In this document: piece by piece, positions 22,687-34,626 of the stretch
Position numbering within the stretch: position 1 is the stretch's first letter
How the letters are laid out: each line of letters begins with the position of its first letter
From: Leptodontidium sp. MPI-SDFR-AT-0119
Lineage: Eukaryota; Ascomycota; Leotiomycetes; Helotiales; Leptodontidiaceae
Length of the DNA stretch: 64,000 nt
NCBI GenBank assembly: GCA_020726505.1
Contig: JAHLEZ010000008.1
Span: 186,001 to 250,000 of the forward strand
Reading direction: 5' to 3'
Program-made: the position numbers and the translations under genes
Notes under the pieces: generated by a model
What the model was told of the DNA's origin: nothing
What the model saw: the letters and a program-made list of their open reading frames with translations, nothing else
Database searches by the model: none

Positions 22687-23986
22687 TTATTGAAACCTCC
22701 TTCATCATGGATGGGTTTGTTGATGCTGGCCGACTCACAAACTTCTGTGCCAGGCACTACTGAGCAACCAGAACCCAACTCAGAAAGCTTCATAATTGAT
22801 ACCCAGGGCAATCGTTCAATATTTGATATTCAGCAGGATTTCATCTCGGTGCCAAAGGTGACACTTACGGCAAGAGGAGCATGCCTTTTGGGAGGAGGAT
22901 CAGGTTGTATTCAAGGTGTGATGACAAAATGATGACAGATATGTTTGTATTTGTATGGATCTTACGCTGTAACTATTACGTTTATGCATAAACCTGTCAC
23001 TTTAAATCAAAATGTTTATATCTTCACTTAGAAATGCACTGGACAGCATGCAGGAGGGTTGAGCTATCTGATTTTGGTGAGGAACACTAGTTAATTTGAT
23101 AGCCGAGGTCCCGCCGTTCTCGCCCCTAGTCATTATGTGGCTCGGACATTTCAAAAACAAAAAAATTTCCCAATTCTCCAGAGGTGAGGAGTGGAAACCG
23201 ACGATTAATCCGAGGCAAAAAATTTGTGGATAGCAGTGCAGCCTACGGAGTAAGAAGCCCCAAAACGGGTAAAGCCTCTTTTAGAACAGCCGAGGAAGCC
23301 ACCCGAGCTTCCCGCCGATCCAGTTCTTGGCCGGCCCGAAGAAGATGTTCCTTGGCCGCATATGCAAAGAAAGGTTCAGGGATTAATAACTAACTTTGTC
23401 TTAAACCATGGAATAAGTCGGAAGAGTGAATTTGACTAAGCCTAAGTCATCTACATATAGACCCACGGTCCAATTGTCCTGCTCTCCGCAACACATGTCA
23501 AAAGCAAGCCTCAATTACCGAAATACATATGAGGACAAATTTTTGCAAGTCATTATCCTTCTTTGATATTTGCCTAAAAGCAAGGCAATCTTATCGCGGA
23601 TGCGAGGACAAAAGCGGTAGGTGACTGACTACTAATGCTTTTCGCGACTGTACCTCGCCGCACCAGCACGCCCGGTCGGATATTATTCCTCTAATTGCGA
23701 TAGTGCCTTTGGGCTCTCTTGTCTCCTCATTTACGCCAAGAAGATTGCCAGGATATCGTGGTCTCTGTTACTACTGTGCCATCTCGTACCACGTCCGCTT
23801 TGAGGTTGGCGAGTTGCTATCGCGAATTGTTTTGCCCAAACGTAAGAAGTATTTAAACAGCCCGGTTCCCTTTCCATGATACTCATGCTCTACCTCCCAA
23901 CTTCCGAAAGCAACCCAAAATATCACTTCTATTCCAACATCAAGTCTCTTTCCTCGGCGATATCCTACCACCGCTATATATCCACA
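22687..23986. other. intergenic, no gene called
   Basis: Short frames at 22690-22932 and 23184-23393 lack an ATG or show composition unlike the neighbouring genes. A possible extra 3' exon of the preceding gene near 22708 (MDGFVDAGRLTNF) cannot be linked. The last 100 bp contain the leader of the secreted-protein gene. Confidence 0.35.
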
Positions 23987-24414
23987 ATGCGTCTTACTCA
24001 AGCCCTCGAAACTTTCGTGCCGATCCTGGCGCTTGCCACACCAGCTTTGTCTTGCGTTCAATTCTCTATTGATTATACTTGCCCTGGCACTAGTGAGTCC
24101 TTGGACAGAACCCTTCGAAGATATCTCTTACTTACTTGAAGTCAGTTGCTGGGTCTTGTTGGAATGGGGATCTCTACAATACGAATGCTGGGCTGACGGA
24201 TAACGGCCAGCAGGTCTGTTCATTGACAAACCGCAAAGGACCAGTCCCGGGCTGCAGTGGCATTCAGTTGAGTTGCATTGGAGGATATAGCGCCTACTTC
24301 GACGAGAATCTCGTGCTTCATTACTCCTATCCTGGATTCTCGGGTTCTTTTGGGACTGCTCATAGATCACAAAACAACCATTGCTGGCAAAGCGCCAATG
24401 TATGGGGATGTTAG
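23987..24414 (+). CDS. small secreted cysteine-rich protein (effector-like)
   Basis: The coding exons are 23987-24092 and 24146-24414, 124 residues. The 53-bp intron (GTGAGT...GTCAG) leaves the frame intact, joining CPGT to IAGSCWNG. The first 23 residues (MRLTQALETFVPILALATPA...) form a plausible signal peptide with cleavage after ALS. The mature protein has eight cysteines, the first directly after the predicted cleavage site and the last as the C-terminal residue (NVWGC), suggesting up to four disulfide bonds. Secretion, small size and even cysteine number fit fungal effectors, hydrophobin-unrelated antifungal proteins or surface proteins. The hydrophobin cysteine pattern (paired CC) is absent. 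No family is recognised. Intergenic regions on both sides are long. Confidence 0.72.
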
Positions 24415-24959
24415 ATAGTTCAGGGGGTGGATTTGAGAAGATTTTCAATACAAAAAAATACTTGTCAATTGCTTTCTGTACTGTGTTAACTAATAACAAT
24501 GTGCCTGGTTATGTATTTGGTAATGAGATGAGACTGTCAATGGATCGTGGGGAGAAAGGAAGTGTGAAGTATGTATTAACATTTCAAAACGGTTCTCAGG
24601 AAGGGGAGATTCCCCTCTCCCTGCCAAAAAGCCTCTGGTAAACTTAGATACCTTCTGCCCTAGTTACCAGATATCCCCAGCAGTCTTGCTTACTTGGGGA
24701 TCACTTAAGATCCTATCAGCACACTCATTGGACATATAGCACTGAGCTCCCAGTGCGAACAGGGGGGCTCGCTGCGAGCCAAGCTCGTGTTGGAACTCTG
24801 TGATACAGTGTACGCCGTATAGCCGTAGTTTATATACTGGGGGTATAGTGCAGGGCTTGTCCCGCCTGCAGTTCTAAATCAAGTCGTTAACCTCCACCCA
24901 AAAAGCGCAACAGCTCGCTGCTCAATTCAATGTCGCCCTGCACGGTGCTTTATCACGAG
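24415..24959. other. intergenic, no gene seen
   Basis: Contains the end of the secreted-protein transcript and the promoter side of the NACHT gene. A frame at 24381-24641 overlaps the secreted gene's 3' end and has no features. Confidence 0.4.
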
Positions 24960-27900
24960 ATGGCTGAAGCATTGGCGACTTTCGGCATTGCCTGCAATGT
25001 GATGCAAGTAATTGGCTGTGCTATCGATCTTTGCCATGTCTACCACACCATGTCAGACAAAGGCAGCGTAGATCCCATGCTGGCATCAAAGTCTGATTCC
25101 CTGCGCTTGCTCAGCGGCGATCTTGAGCAGTCCATCAAAGACGGGTTGAAAATTGCGCAACACACTCCACAGGACAGAAAGCGATATCAAGAGCTTGAAA
25201 AGATAGCCAAAGATAGCCAGGATAAGTCTAGAGCACTTCTGCAAGAGCTTACGAAGATTGCACCAAGGAGCCAAAGTCCATTCCACAAGGCGACCGCCTC
25301 GGTCAAAGTCCTCTGGCATGGATCGAAAATTGCAAAACTGGAGAAGGAGATGAAGAGCTGCGAAGACACAATGACCTCGAAGATTCTGGTGCATTTGTTG
25401 TAAGTTATATCCAGAAGCCTTGAGCGCATACCTCTGACCTTAGTGATGAGCTAAACACCATGCCGTAGTGCCAAGTCCGAAGCTGCTGAAGTACAACAGC
25501 AGGCCGATTTTACCCAGATGAACGACACCTTACAACATTTTATTGTACAATATGGAAACGGCTACACGAAGTTACAAGATCTTCTGGCTGCCCCAGTGTG
25601 TTGAAAAACTACTCTACTACTCGAGTAGTACTCAAGTACTACTCTAGAGTAGTGAAATAGAGTAGAGTAGTTGATTTTTAGACTACTCTAGAGTAGAATT
25701 AGAGTAGTTATTTTGACTACTCTAGAGTAGTTGATTAGTAAGCTAATAATAGTAAGAAGAATAATAATAATAGTGTCTCTTAGGCTTAAACCTATTTTAT
25801 AAATGCTAGCGTTAATAGATCTTTTTTATAATTACAGAATTTAAAAGTCCGGATTTTCTTCTCTTTAAATATAAACTTTTTATTAAATTCGGTTTATTAG
25901 ATCTCTTATAATTAAAACTTATATATTATAGAATAAAATAGCTATTAATAGTTTTAAAATAGCTTTATAAGTGCTACCGTGGACGGATTTTCTTAATAAT
26001 TATAGCATTTAAAAGCGCTAATTTTACTCTCTTTAAATATAAACCTTTTATTAAATTCGGTCCATTAGTTACTTTTTATTTTCACTTATATATTATAATA
26101 GTAGTAATAGTCGAGAGTTGTTGTTATAGTTGTAGTATAATAGTAAAGATATAAGTTAACTACTTTGAAAAGAAAAAGAGAAGTCTTATTAAAGGGAATA
26201 GCTATTATATAAAAAGTTATAGACTTCTAAATAGTTCTAAAGCTTAGAAATAGGAATTTATTATTAACCTAAGTATTAGAAATCAAATATTGATTTATAA
26301 TATAAAGAAACGCTTCAAATATAATTTATAATTAATCTAACAAATACTAATCTTTGATTTATAATCTACTTTACTTCTTAATTATTAATCTATTTTACTA
26401 ATGTATTATTAGTCTTTTTAATTTATAATACTCTATAAGTATTAATAATCGTAATTAATAATATAGATTAGCTATTATTAGCTTATTTAATAAGTTATTA
26501 AGGTTATACTACGTAGGATATAGGACTCTCGAAGGTTCTACGATAAGATAAGCGGCCCGAGCCGCATCTAGCTACTTTAGGTAAGGGTCCCGCAATCTAA
26601 GCCTAATTAGGCTAAGCGAGGTCACATGACTACTACTCGAGTACTACTCTAGAGTAGTAGAGTAGAGTAGAGTATTAGGTAATATATACTAGAGTAGAGT
26701 AGAGTAGTGGCCACTACTCTACTCTACTCTACTCAGTCAACACACTGGGCTGCCCAATCTGAAAAAATCACCGAAAATCTTAAGATCGAGAATGCCAAGT
26801 TGGACCAAAGTATGCAGCGCGTTGTTCTTGATTCGGCCAATGAAACAGTTTCGAAAGTCAACGAACATGCCGACACCAAATTTAGTAGTTTCCGAGATAC
26901 CGCGGACGCCAAAGAAGCCAAGAAAAAGCTGTTCAGGAGCTTGAAGTACGAGAGTATGAATCAACGCAAGAACCAAATCAATCAGGCATACGAAAAAACT
27001 CTCTCCTGGGCTTTGTCAAGCGACTCGTTGATCCGAAAATGGCTGATTTCGAACGAAAAACTTTTCTGGATCACTGGCAAAGCAGGGTCCGGAAAGATCA
27101 CGCTGATGAAGTTCCTCATATGAGCCACAAACTCTGGAATTCCTATGTCAAAATCGAGAAGGAGTCTTGATTCTGTCCTACTTTCACTGGAGCGCTGGTG
27201 GACCAGATCAGAGTAGTTTTCACAGTCTGCTCTGTTCACTCGCACTCCAAGCACTGCAATCACTGCAAGCTAATACGGAAACTCTGCTTCTGGATAGAAA
27301 TCCCAGGTGGAAGTTGAAAGATACGCCATGGGATTGGTCAACAGAAGAACTCGAGGCAGCACTTGATACTATAATCACATCTTCGTCCTACACGTCCTGT
27401 CTATTTATCGATGGGCTAGACTAATTTAAAGATGACGGCGGGGCTGTGGTGCTGGTCGAATTCTTGAGGCGGCTAATGCGACTTGACTCCGTTCGATTGC
27501 TTGTTTCCAGTGTCCAGAACCATACTTCTCGAATAAGCTTGAGCAATTTCCCAAGTTTTCTATGGAGGATATGACCAAAGGAGACATTGCCAAGGTGGTG
27601 ACGGATAAGATGACAAGATGTGTCGAGGAGATTCGCCAACGCAAAACTGCGGCGCACCAGAAGCGTAACATATCAGACAAGACCGTAGCCCAATTGGAGG
27701 AGGCTCTTATCACGATGGCAGATGGCGTGTTTCCAGACCATTTCGTGCTACTGAGTGTTTTGGATGGATTAGAGAACGACGACGACCTCGAAGATCTCCT
27801 TGCACGCCTGCAGAACACTCCCAGAAAACTGGAAGATCTCTATAGCGATATGTTGACAAGATCCAGCTCGGTCTATCATCAATATGCTGGGCGCGTCTTC

Positions 27901-29668
27901 CATCTGATCCTGGAACTCCCTATTTTGGAACTGGAACATAAAACCAGCTATAAAGAGCCAGAAGTGCTTTATCAGCAAACAATCCTGACCTATGCCGCAA
28001 TTCTAGAGAGCGACAAACTCGACTCTATTTTGAGGAACTCTCAGCTGGCAGATGCAGCAGACCAGGTTGAACTCCTTTGCCAAGACGCAGCCAGAGCTAT
28101 TGTCACCAAATCGTTGGGATTAGTTGAAGCAAAGTCCGGGCTACTACCTGTCAATTCAAGAAGAGGGTCTCTAAGCCTTGAAGATAGAGTAACGATGATT
28201 AAGGTCGAGCTGATCCATCAAACAGCGCGTACCTTTCTGGAAGGCTCAGCCGCCAAACCTCTTCTGCAAGCCGTAACTATATCCAAGGCAGATACATACA
28301 AAGGGCTGTTTTATTCGAGACTCACCTTGTCAGCAGTGATATTTGCGGATAAAAAGTAGAATTAGCAGCATTATAGTCAGGTTCTTGCCCGAGAGATGTT
28401 GATCATATTGCCTTTGCTGTCTCCTCTTCTGTCATACGACGAGTGGTACCCACTCCCACTTCTACTTTACCACATCGGACACCAATCTGGCTTGTACGCA
28501 ACCATCGGAGATTTCTTCTTCGCAGCATGCGATAGCGGCTTTTACAAAATGGTTCAGGATCTCTTGGAAGGCCATATACAACTCGTAGAACGTAATAGAG
28601 ACCCGTTGATCGACCCGCAGCCTGATTTTGCATACAAGAGCTTTCTTTTAAGAGACAACAGCCATCTTTTAAGAAGGGTTTTGTTTTCAGCGCTTCGAGA
28701 AAAGGGCCTTGTCTTCTTCGTGGATATTTCAACAATCCTAAAAGATAGCGTTAGTCTCATTCAATATCTTCTCGAAAATGGAGCGGACCCTAACGAGCCG
28801 CAAGTATGCAGCGGGAATTTGGTGACACCAGTTTGGTCCTTCGTGAACAAGCTGAATAATTGCACAAATAACCTACTATATCGCGAGGCCAACCAGCGTC
28901 AGAGCGGAAGGCAGGATCTTTTGATCTGGGTGGCAGAAGTGACAAACCTTCTAGCCAAACATGGTGGGAATTTCAAACTGCCGCTGCTTACAATGTGGCA
29001 AGTCGGTGGCTGCTTCGGCGCCTTTCTCGGGCCCCCTTTTATTCTAGCAGAGACTTGCACCTACCGGTTGGTCGTTTTCGATGACAACTACGCCTCTCTA
29101 TTGCAAGCCGCCTGGCTAACACTACAAGACGGTTCGGTTGCGTTACAGCCAAATCACATGGAATTGCTTCAGACCTTGTTTAACCAGGCGACAAAGCGGC
29201 GGCCCGTTCTTGTAGCGAAAAGTGTCACCGATCGTATGTTTTACAAGAGCGCCACCTATACCCGCGGCTTTTGGCTTGGCGAACTGGCGCGACTTGGTCA
29301 TATGGATGTCGTCCCAGTTAATCAGGATGAGGAAATCTTCACCAAACTAGACAAATTTATGGACCCACGATTCCTGCCCCATTCCAAGGAACAAATCCAG
29401 TGGTTTGACACTCTTGTACAATTGACACGTACTCCATCTGGTAACGAAACTGAGCGAAATGCTGCGATTATGCGCGCTCTCAATTTCTACTCACAGTTAG
29501 AGGTAAAGGATGAGTTCGCATTTGAACCCTTACCCGGACCTTAAGTTCTTCGTGCCGCCACACTCGGCCCATGTGGTCGAATCGTGCATGCAGCAAGACT
29601 ATCACTTTGAGAAGTTGATTGTAAGAGATACTCCCTCCTCTATTATAGCTATCGGCTTTAACTTCTAG
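24960..29668 (+). pseudogene. NACHT/NLR-like NTPase gene with weak ankyrin signal, broken by a transposon and frameshifts
   Basis: The gene starts at ATG 24960 with MAEALATFGIACNVMQVIG, a common N-terminal start of fungal NLR-like proteins, followed by a coiled-coil region. A 69-bp intron at 25400-25468 (GTAAGT...GTAG) joins HLF to AKSEAAEVQQQ. A hAT-like element sits at 25594-26747; without it and one target copy the frame reads LQDLLAAQSEKITENL. The P-loop is FWITGKAGSGKITLMKF near 27065-27110, and the Walker B region is SCLFIDGLD near 27400. Breaks: a frameshift just after the P-loop (about 27120), a TAA right after DGLD (27422-27424), a frameshift near 27510, two stops at 28357-28365 (possibly an unrecognised intron), and a frameshift near 29530 before FFVPPHSAHVVESC. 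An ankyrin-like segment, SLIQYLLENGADPNEP, lies near 28750-28800. Such STAND proteins act in fungal allorecognition and cell death; this copy is dead. Confidence 0.82.
25594..26747. mobile_element. non-autonomous hAT-like DNA element
   Basis: The 1154-bp insertion begins CAGTGTGTTGA and ends with its reverse complement TCAACACACTG. It is flanked by the exact 8-bp duplication GGCTGCCC (25586-25593 and 26748-26755). An 8-bp duplication and a CAG-type inverted repeat are diagnostic of hAT elements. Both ends carry many subterminal copies of ACTACTCTAGAGTAGT-like palindromes (25608-25735 and 26630-26735), the usual arrangement of hAT transposase binding sites. The AT-rich middle has no transposase frame, so it depends on an enzyme from elsewhere. 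It interrupts the NACHT gene's N-terminal region. Confidence 0.9.
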
Positions 29669-30922
29669 AGTAAAGCTGAATCTATAACTAATATTCTGGC
29701 CTAGTTCAAATCAGATGATTTCTGCTATCCGCTGGAGGAGATCGTTTATTAGCCTGACGGGTTAAGAACTCAGATTCTTTGTACTGTAGGATAAACCCTG
29801 AAACCACACATGGGTACGGATGTTAGTGCTAATGCTGATGAGGTGGCCATGATCTTGCTTCTCGGGGGCGGAATTAATTTGCCGATTTTGGTAGATGCCC
29901 AGGTTTCAATCAATCGTAAGATTGGCATATATCAGCATAATAATTTGACAATATAACTTTGAAAATCGTTAGACGATGTATTTCCCTAGGCCTCCAAGTT
30001 ATCTTCAATCAATTCGATAAATTTCAAATCGAGAAATAAAAGTTTGAAAAGATTGAGTTAGGCGTTCTCGCTTGCTAAAATCGGCAACTTAATTCCGCTC
30101 CCGAGAGCTTGCCTTGTCCTGGCTTGGCTTGGCTTGCCTTATCAATCCGGATGATCTTTTCTGAGCCTGTGCGAAGTGGAGTGCAGTAAAGTGAATGAAG
30201 TGCGGTACTTCACAAAGAATTCGTTGTGCTGCGATGAACTGAGTGATGTACAACGGAGTACGTACTCCGTAGTATTTATTTGTTGCCTTGCAGAGTACTC
30301 CGTACAGGGAACAGCAAATGTTAAATGGTCGAGCCAATTAAAGAGCAAGATCTAATATCCTGGCTCAATGACTGGTTTGTACAGGCTCAAAGCCCCACCG
30401 CAACTGGTGACATTTAACATTTACTATGGCCTGTAGGTAGTAGTATCCTTATCATCCTTATCGATAAGCTCGCTCCGTCCCGTCCCGTCCCGTCCTTCAG
30501 CCGCCTTCGATAACCCATTGGCACATGAAGCGCAGTTTCAACCTTAGTCAATGCTTCGATCCAGATCGGCAGATCGGCAGAGACAGACGCCGCCTTTGAA
30601 TCCTGGAGAAGGTAGCAAAGTAAACAAAAAGATAAACATACAGACACATACATACATGCACGAATCTCCCCAAAGAACAACACCACCATTACACCGCAGC
30701 TAAAATTTATTTGTTGACGGAATCGCTCATCGAAACAAATACGTACTCGCTTGTTCGCTATGCCTCGATGTCCTCCCCCCTCTCCTTCTCGAAGCGGACT
30801 GCAACCTATCGATCAAAACAAGGCCATCAACACCCCCCGCTATACCTCGACAGACACGAACCCAAGCAAGCATCTGCAACATCAGTCTACGCAGGAGGCA
30901 GTGGGTAAAAGGCACCAACGGG
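29669..30922. other. intergenic, partly AT-rich, no gene seen
   Basis: 29700-30060 is AT-rich and stop-filled. 30100-30420 contains several ACGGAGTA/TACTCCGT words, including one perfect 18-bp palindrome. A plus-strand frame at 30765-30922 (MPRCPPPSPSRSGLQP...) could be a 5' exon of the next gene but cannot be joined with confidence. Confidence 0.4.
30253..30270. repeat. perfect 18-bp palindrome
   Basis: ACGGAGTACGTACTCCGT is its own reverse complement. A related inverted copy, GTACTCCGTAC, follows 25 bp downstream and TACGGAGTA occurs at about 10250. It could be a protein-binding site or a footprint of a mobile element. Confidence 0.7.
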
Positions 30923-32164
30923 ATGGGAGTCGTGGAGATGATGGATGTGGACAGTGTGCCGTGGAGATCCAAGGAAGTCGAAAACACAAATCACGAAAAC
31001 ACGGAGAGGATAAGGAACACAAGACTTGCAGATGCAGATGGAAATGGAGATGGAGATGAAGATGAAGATGTAAATATGGATAAACCAGGCATAAAAGAAG
31101 ATCAACCCCCAGCCCCATCAACCGTCCCTGTCGATCCAAACACCGAAGCTGTCACTCACCTTGTCGCCCTCATCAAGAGGATTCAAGACCAAGCCCACGC
31201 CCAAGAATACGAGCAGGAATATGAACATCTCCATTCGCACCCACATTGGCTTGAGATGTCCAACGTTGAGCAGAAAGACTGGACAACCAGATCCACTCGT
31301 TCCGCCGCCTCCGTCTCTACCCCTATACCTATCTCTCCAATCAACCTCCCATTAGACGACACGCCTCGCGCAGTCCTATACTCAAATACAAACCCGTCGG
31401 CGCAAATATGGGCTTGGAATTTACGAAAGGTTGTACGTTCATGTCGTATTGTCGGCCACTTGAAGCACTACAATGTCGACTGTGAGTCCCTTTCCTTTCC
31501 CTTTCTTTCCCCCGCTCCCCTTTCCCTCTCCTTCTCCCCTCCTCTCCAAAACACAATTACTAAACCACCCACTTCCCTGATCTCCTATACGTTTATTTAT
31601 ACTTATACCATCCACCCACCAACTCTCCATCCTCGCCTAGTGTCGACAGCTATTCCCCCCTTGAAGCATTCCTTGAACGCGGCGGCGGCGGCGATCGAAA
31701 CACTTGGCGTCTCTCAAGCACACTCGTCGACTTTTCCTCACAAGAAGACGGATCATGGTCGGAGAAACTACGAGGCGGTGTAGTATACCACGATAATATC
31801 ACCGCTGAAGGAGAAGCACCAGGACGCTTCTTGTCGGGCGAGCTTATCTGCGCTATAGCGTTTATCACACGGCAAATCCTCTCGCCGCAGCAAACTCCGA
31901 AGAGACATATGGTTCGTGGGGAGTACGTTGTGAGTTTGTCTTTTTTCTTCATTCCCCCCCCCCCCCCTCCCCCTGTTTCCTTTTCTTCTCAAACTCGGGG
32001 CTGATAGATTACCAAATCAGGCTCGTATCGTCAGCATTACCACTACCTTCCTCCGCGTTGTCGATTTCACTTATCATACGAGTCGCCGTTGCTTTGTCTT
32101 TCGGGTTTTGGCCGCGTGTGCGCTGCCGGTTGGGACATATGGAGATGGGAAGTTGGATGAGTAG
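30923..32164 (+). CDS. acidic hypothetical protein, splice structure partly unresolved
   Basis: The proposed exon 1 is 30923-31481, beginning MGVVEMMDVDSVPWRSK, with an Asp/Glu-rich repeat (DADGNGDGDEDEDVNMD) and then QIWAWNLRKVVRSCRIVGHLK. An intron with GTGAGT donor and a CCTAG acceptor spans 31482-31640. The following coding-like frame reads YSPLEAFLERGG, then EAPGRFLSGELICAIAFITRQ, but this frame is one base off the phase left by exon 1. A second intron, 31930-32020 (GTGAGT...ATCAG, with a poly-C run), leads in frame to ARIVSITTTFLRVVDFTYHTS and a stop at 32162-32164. Either the first junction is atypical, there is an indel, or exon 1 is read in another frame. The TGTCGAC repeated at both junction edges is noteworthy. 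I recognise no domain; an acidic N-terminus suggests a nuclear or chromatin role only weakly. Confidence 0.55.
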
Positions 32165-33865
32165 GGGGGTGTTGTGAGAGTGGTTTTGGATAGGTCAATC
32201 GGGTAGGTTTGGTTGGGTTAGGTTGGGCAGGATAAGGGGAGGGAAGGGGAAGGGGGGGGAGGGGAAGGGAGGATCGTTCCGAGTACAAGCACATACATTG
32301 GCAAGGTACCTTCTTCGCATCCATGTCATACGGAATGGAATGTTGGACAGTCAGTGTAGTGCAGTGCAGCCTGACCTGGAGATGGAGATGGAGGGAGACT
32401 GAGGGCAGGTGTAATGTGATCAATTAGTCAGCCTTGCTCTCCTCCACTTCCCTCACACGGCAGATATACAATGTGCTGGATAGGGACAATCATGGCCATG
32501 TTCCTGGCCCTGTCCTTAGTATTAAGATTTCCATTCAGAAAAAGGATAAAGAAAAGGATACGGGGGAAGAAGAAGAGCGGGGGAGCAGTTGGTGAGCTAT
32601 TCATTGATTAATCCGTTCGTCCGTTTGGACGTGGTAGGGTGAGCTGCTCACTTGTCTAATTGCGAGAGTTTGAAAGTCTGCACGTGGTATTGATTACTTT
32701 ACAAACTGTACCGACTGCGCAGATACTGTTTGTATTAATAATTTGAGGTAGGGGTAATTTGAAGTTGTTAATAATGGTTGAGGGAGGCAATGGGCGAGGT
32801 AAAGATACAGCAGTCTCGCTTCAAGCGAATTAGTAAAATTTGCACATCTTCGGCTGCCTTCCCTTGCAAAACCCATGTCCATGGCCAAAGAAGTAGAAAA
32901 GTTCAACAAGAAAGGGATAAATGAGCCTCCTAACACCCGCTCTATCCAATTTCTCCAAACCGAAAATCTCAATCTAAATCCCATCTCAACCCTGCCTATA
33001 TATAACCTCCCTACAGCTACCCACCCCTACCGCTCCGACAATAAATCCAAGATCATCCATCCTACAAGCCTCGATCCCTACCCCCATCCAGCACCCTCCC
33101 TCACCTTCATTAACTTAAACTAAAACAAGCCCAAGACATTAACCCCTACTATATCTAAATCTACCACGAAACTCTCCCTCCCTCCTCATATCAGAACAAG
33201 AAGCACAAATCCAAACTTAACATTCGAATCCTCAAATCTCAAGAAACAGACATAGAGAAGCAGCAAGTAGTTGATGATTTGCGAATAACAAGCGCGCGGT
33301 CGAAGTGCAAGAGAAGAGGATGGCGGATAGCAAGATGAAGTATGTAGGAGACTGAAACTTTTGAGTGAGAAGGTGTATGAACATGCTGTGGCGTATTAGG
33401 AGGGGGTAAAAGGGGGGGGAGGGGAGTGTTAGATGCGCAAAAGTCGGCGGGTCTAGCTGAGCGGGTACTTGAAGAACTTGGGGACCTTTCTAAGCAGCGT
33501 AATACTGTTGCGAGGCGATAGCTTGTGGACTGACCAGGCAAGTACTCTCAGATTGAAAGGCCGAGTTACGTTATGTAGTCGAATAGGCAATCAAATCTCT
33601 CGACTAGCGCCAGGGGCGTAATCGGCTCTCACCTCAGCCATCTCTTGAAGGTCTCTCTCTCATTTCCTTGGAGGCTGAAAGTTCGGTGGTTTTGTTGCAC
33701 ATTGCCCGCTTGGTAACCATACGAAAACCAAGACCATCATTGACCACATAGGTTTGGGAATAGAAAGATATCGCCTCAAATTCCTCTCACGTGGACTTAG
33801 GGTTCGATTGTCATTCAAGTTAGGGTAGGATCTTCTCTACACTACGGTAGCCTAACATTATTATA
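32165..33865. other. intergenic, no gene called
   Basis: Contains G-rich runs (32230-32270) and pyrimidine-rich stretches near 33000-33200 and 33400-33420. Open frames on both strands have skewed composition from these runs and no family features. Confidence 0.4.
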
Positions 33866-34441
33866 ATGTGGTGAGGCTTGCACAAGATTCCTTCGCCCTC
33901 TACATTTGCGACCGTGGCAGTTGCTCGAAAAATGCACCAAGATGGAACCACAGAGGAGGAAGTTAATCACAAGGATATTCTGCGGGAAGCCATGGGAACG
34001 AAACTCGCTGCTTTGATTCCTACTGTTGATGCTGGTATGAACGATTTGAAGACGGAAGTTGAGAAGTAAGCGGTCGCTACGACGACAACTCTAACTACAC
34101 TTCTTTCGAACGACGGCGCGGCCCCTCGAATCCGCTAACGATTGACAGGATGCAACATCCCTTGACCGAGACCCTTCAAAATGCTGTCACAGACAACTTT
34201 GGTAGCAATTATCGAATCTCCTGTCCCCTGGGTTGACTTGGTGACAACGATGGACTGTGCATACTGACGGTGCTTGAATGCCGTAGAAACAGAGAAGAGT
34301 CGGCAGAATATTTCCGGCCTCGTTCGTCAGCTCGATGTGCCCCAGTGTTTTTTCTGCAATTCAGAATCAAGCTTTCGCTGATGGATTGGCAGGTGCAATT
34401 AGAGTTTCCGAGGGCAATGCGTACACGCGACGGGTTTTAAG
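33866..34441 (+). pseudogene. unidentified gene fragment
   Basis: A frame from ATG 33866 is stopped at once by TGA and then reads through ATVAVARKMHQDGTTEEEV, KDILREAMGTKLAALIP and AGMNDLKTEVEK to 34066. A GTAAGC...TTGACAG intron (34067-34148) would join MQHPLTETLQNAVTDNF. Downstream, the frame changes and continues as VFSAIQNQAFADGLAGAIR and stops near 34457. The helical, charged character resembles a coding gene, but the family is not recognised. The early TGA and the frame change suggest decay. Confidence 0.35.
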
Positions 34442-34626
34442 GCCCGAGTATCGTAGCTAAATAAACAGTCGTCATTAATTCTTCATACTCCAATGCTCGC
34501 TCTGAAGTATTTTCGCAAAGTAAAACCCATTTTGAAGAGTGCGACCTGAAAGTTTCAACATTATCTAAACCTCAACATTTATGAAAATGCCCATTATTAA
34601 TAAGGTATGACCTGTCCATTGACAAA

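Noticed and set aside
32875..33123. Open frame of 82 codons on the plus strand
   Set aside because: Pyrimidine-rich low-complexity sequence, no family features and no conserved motif.
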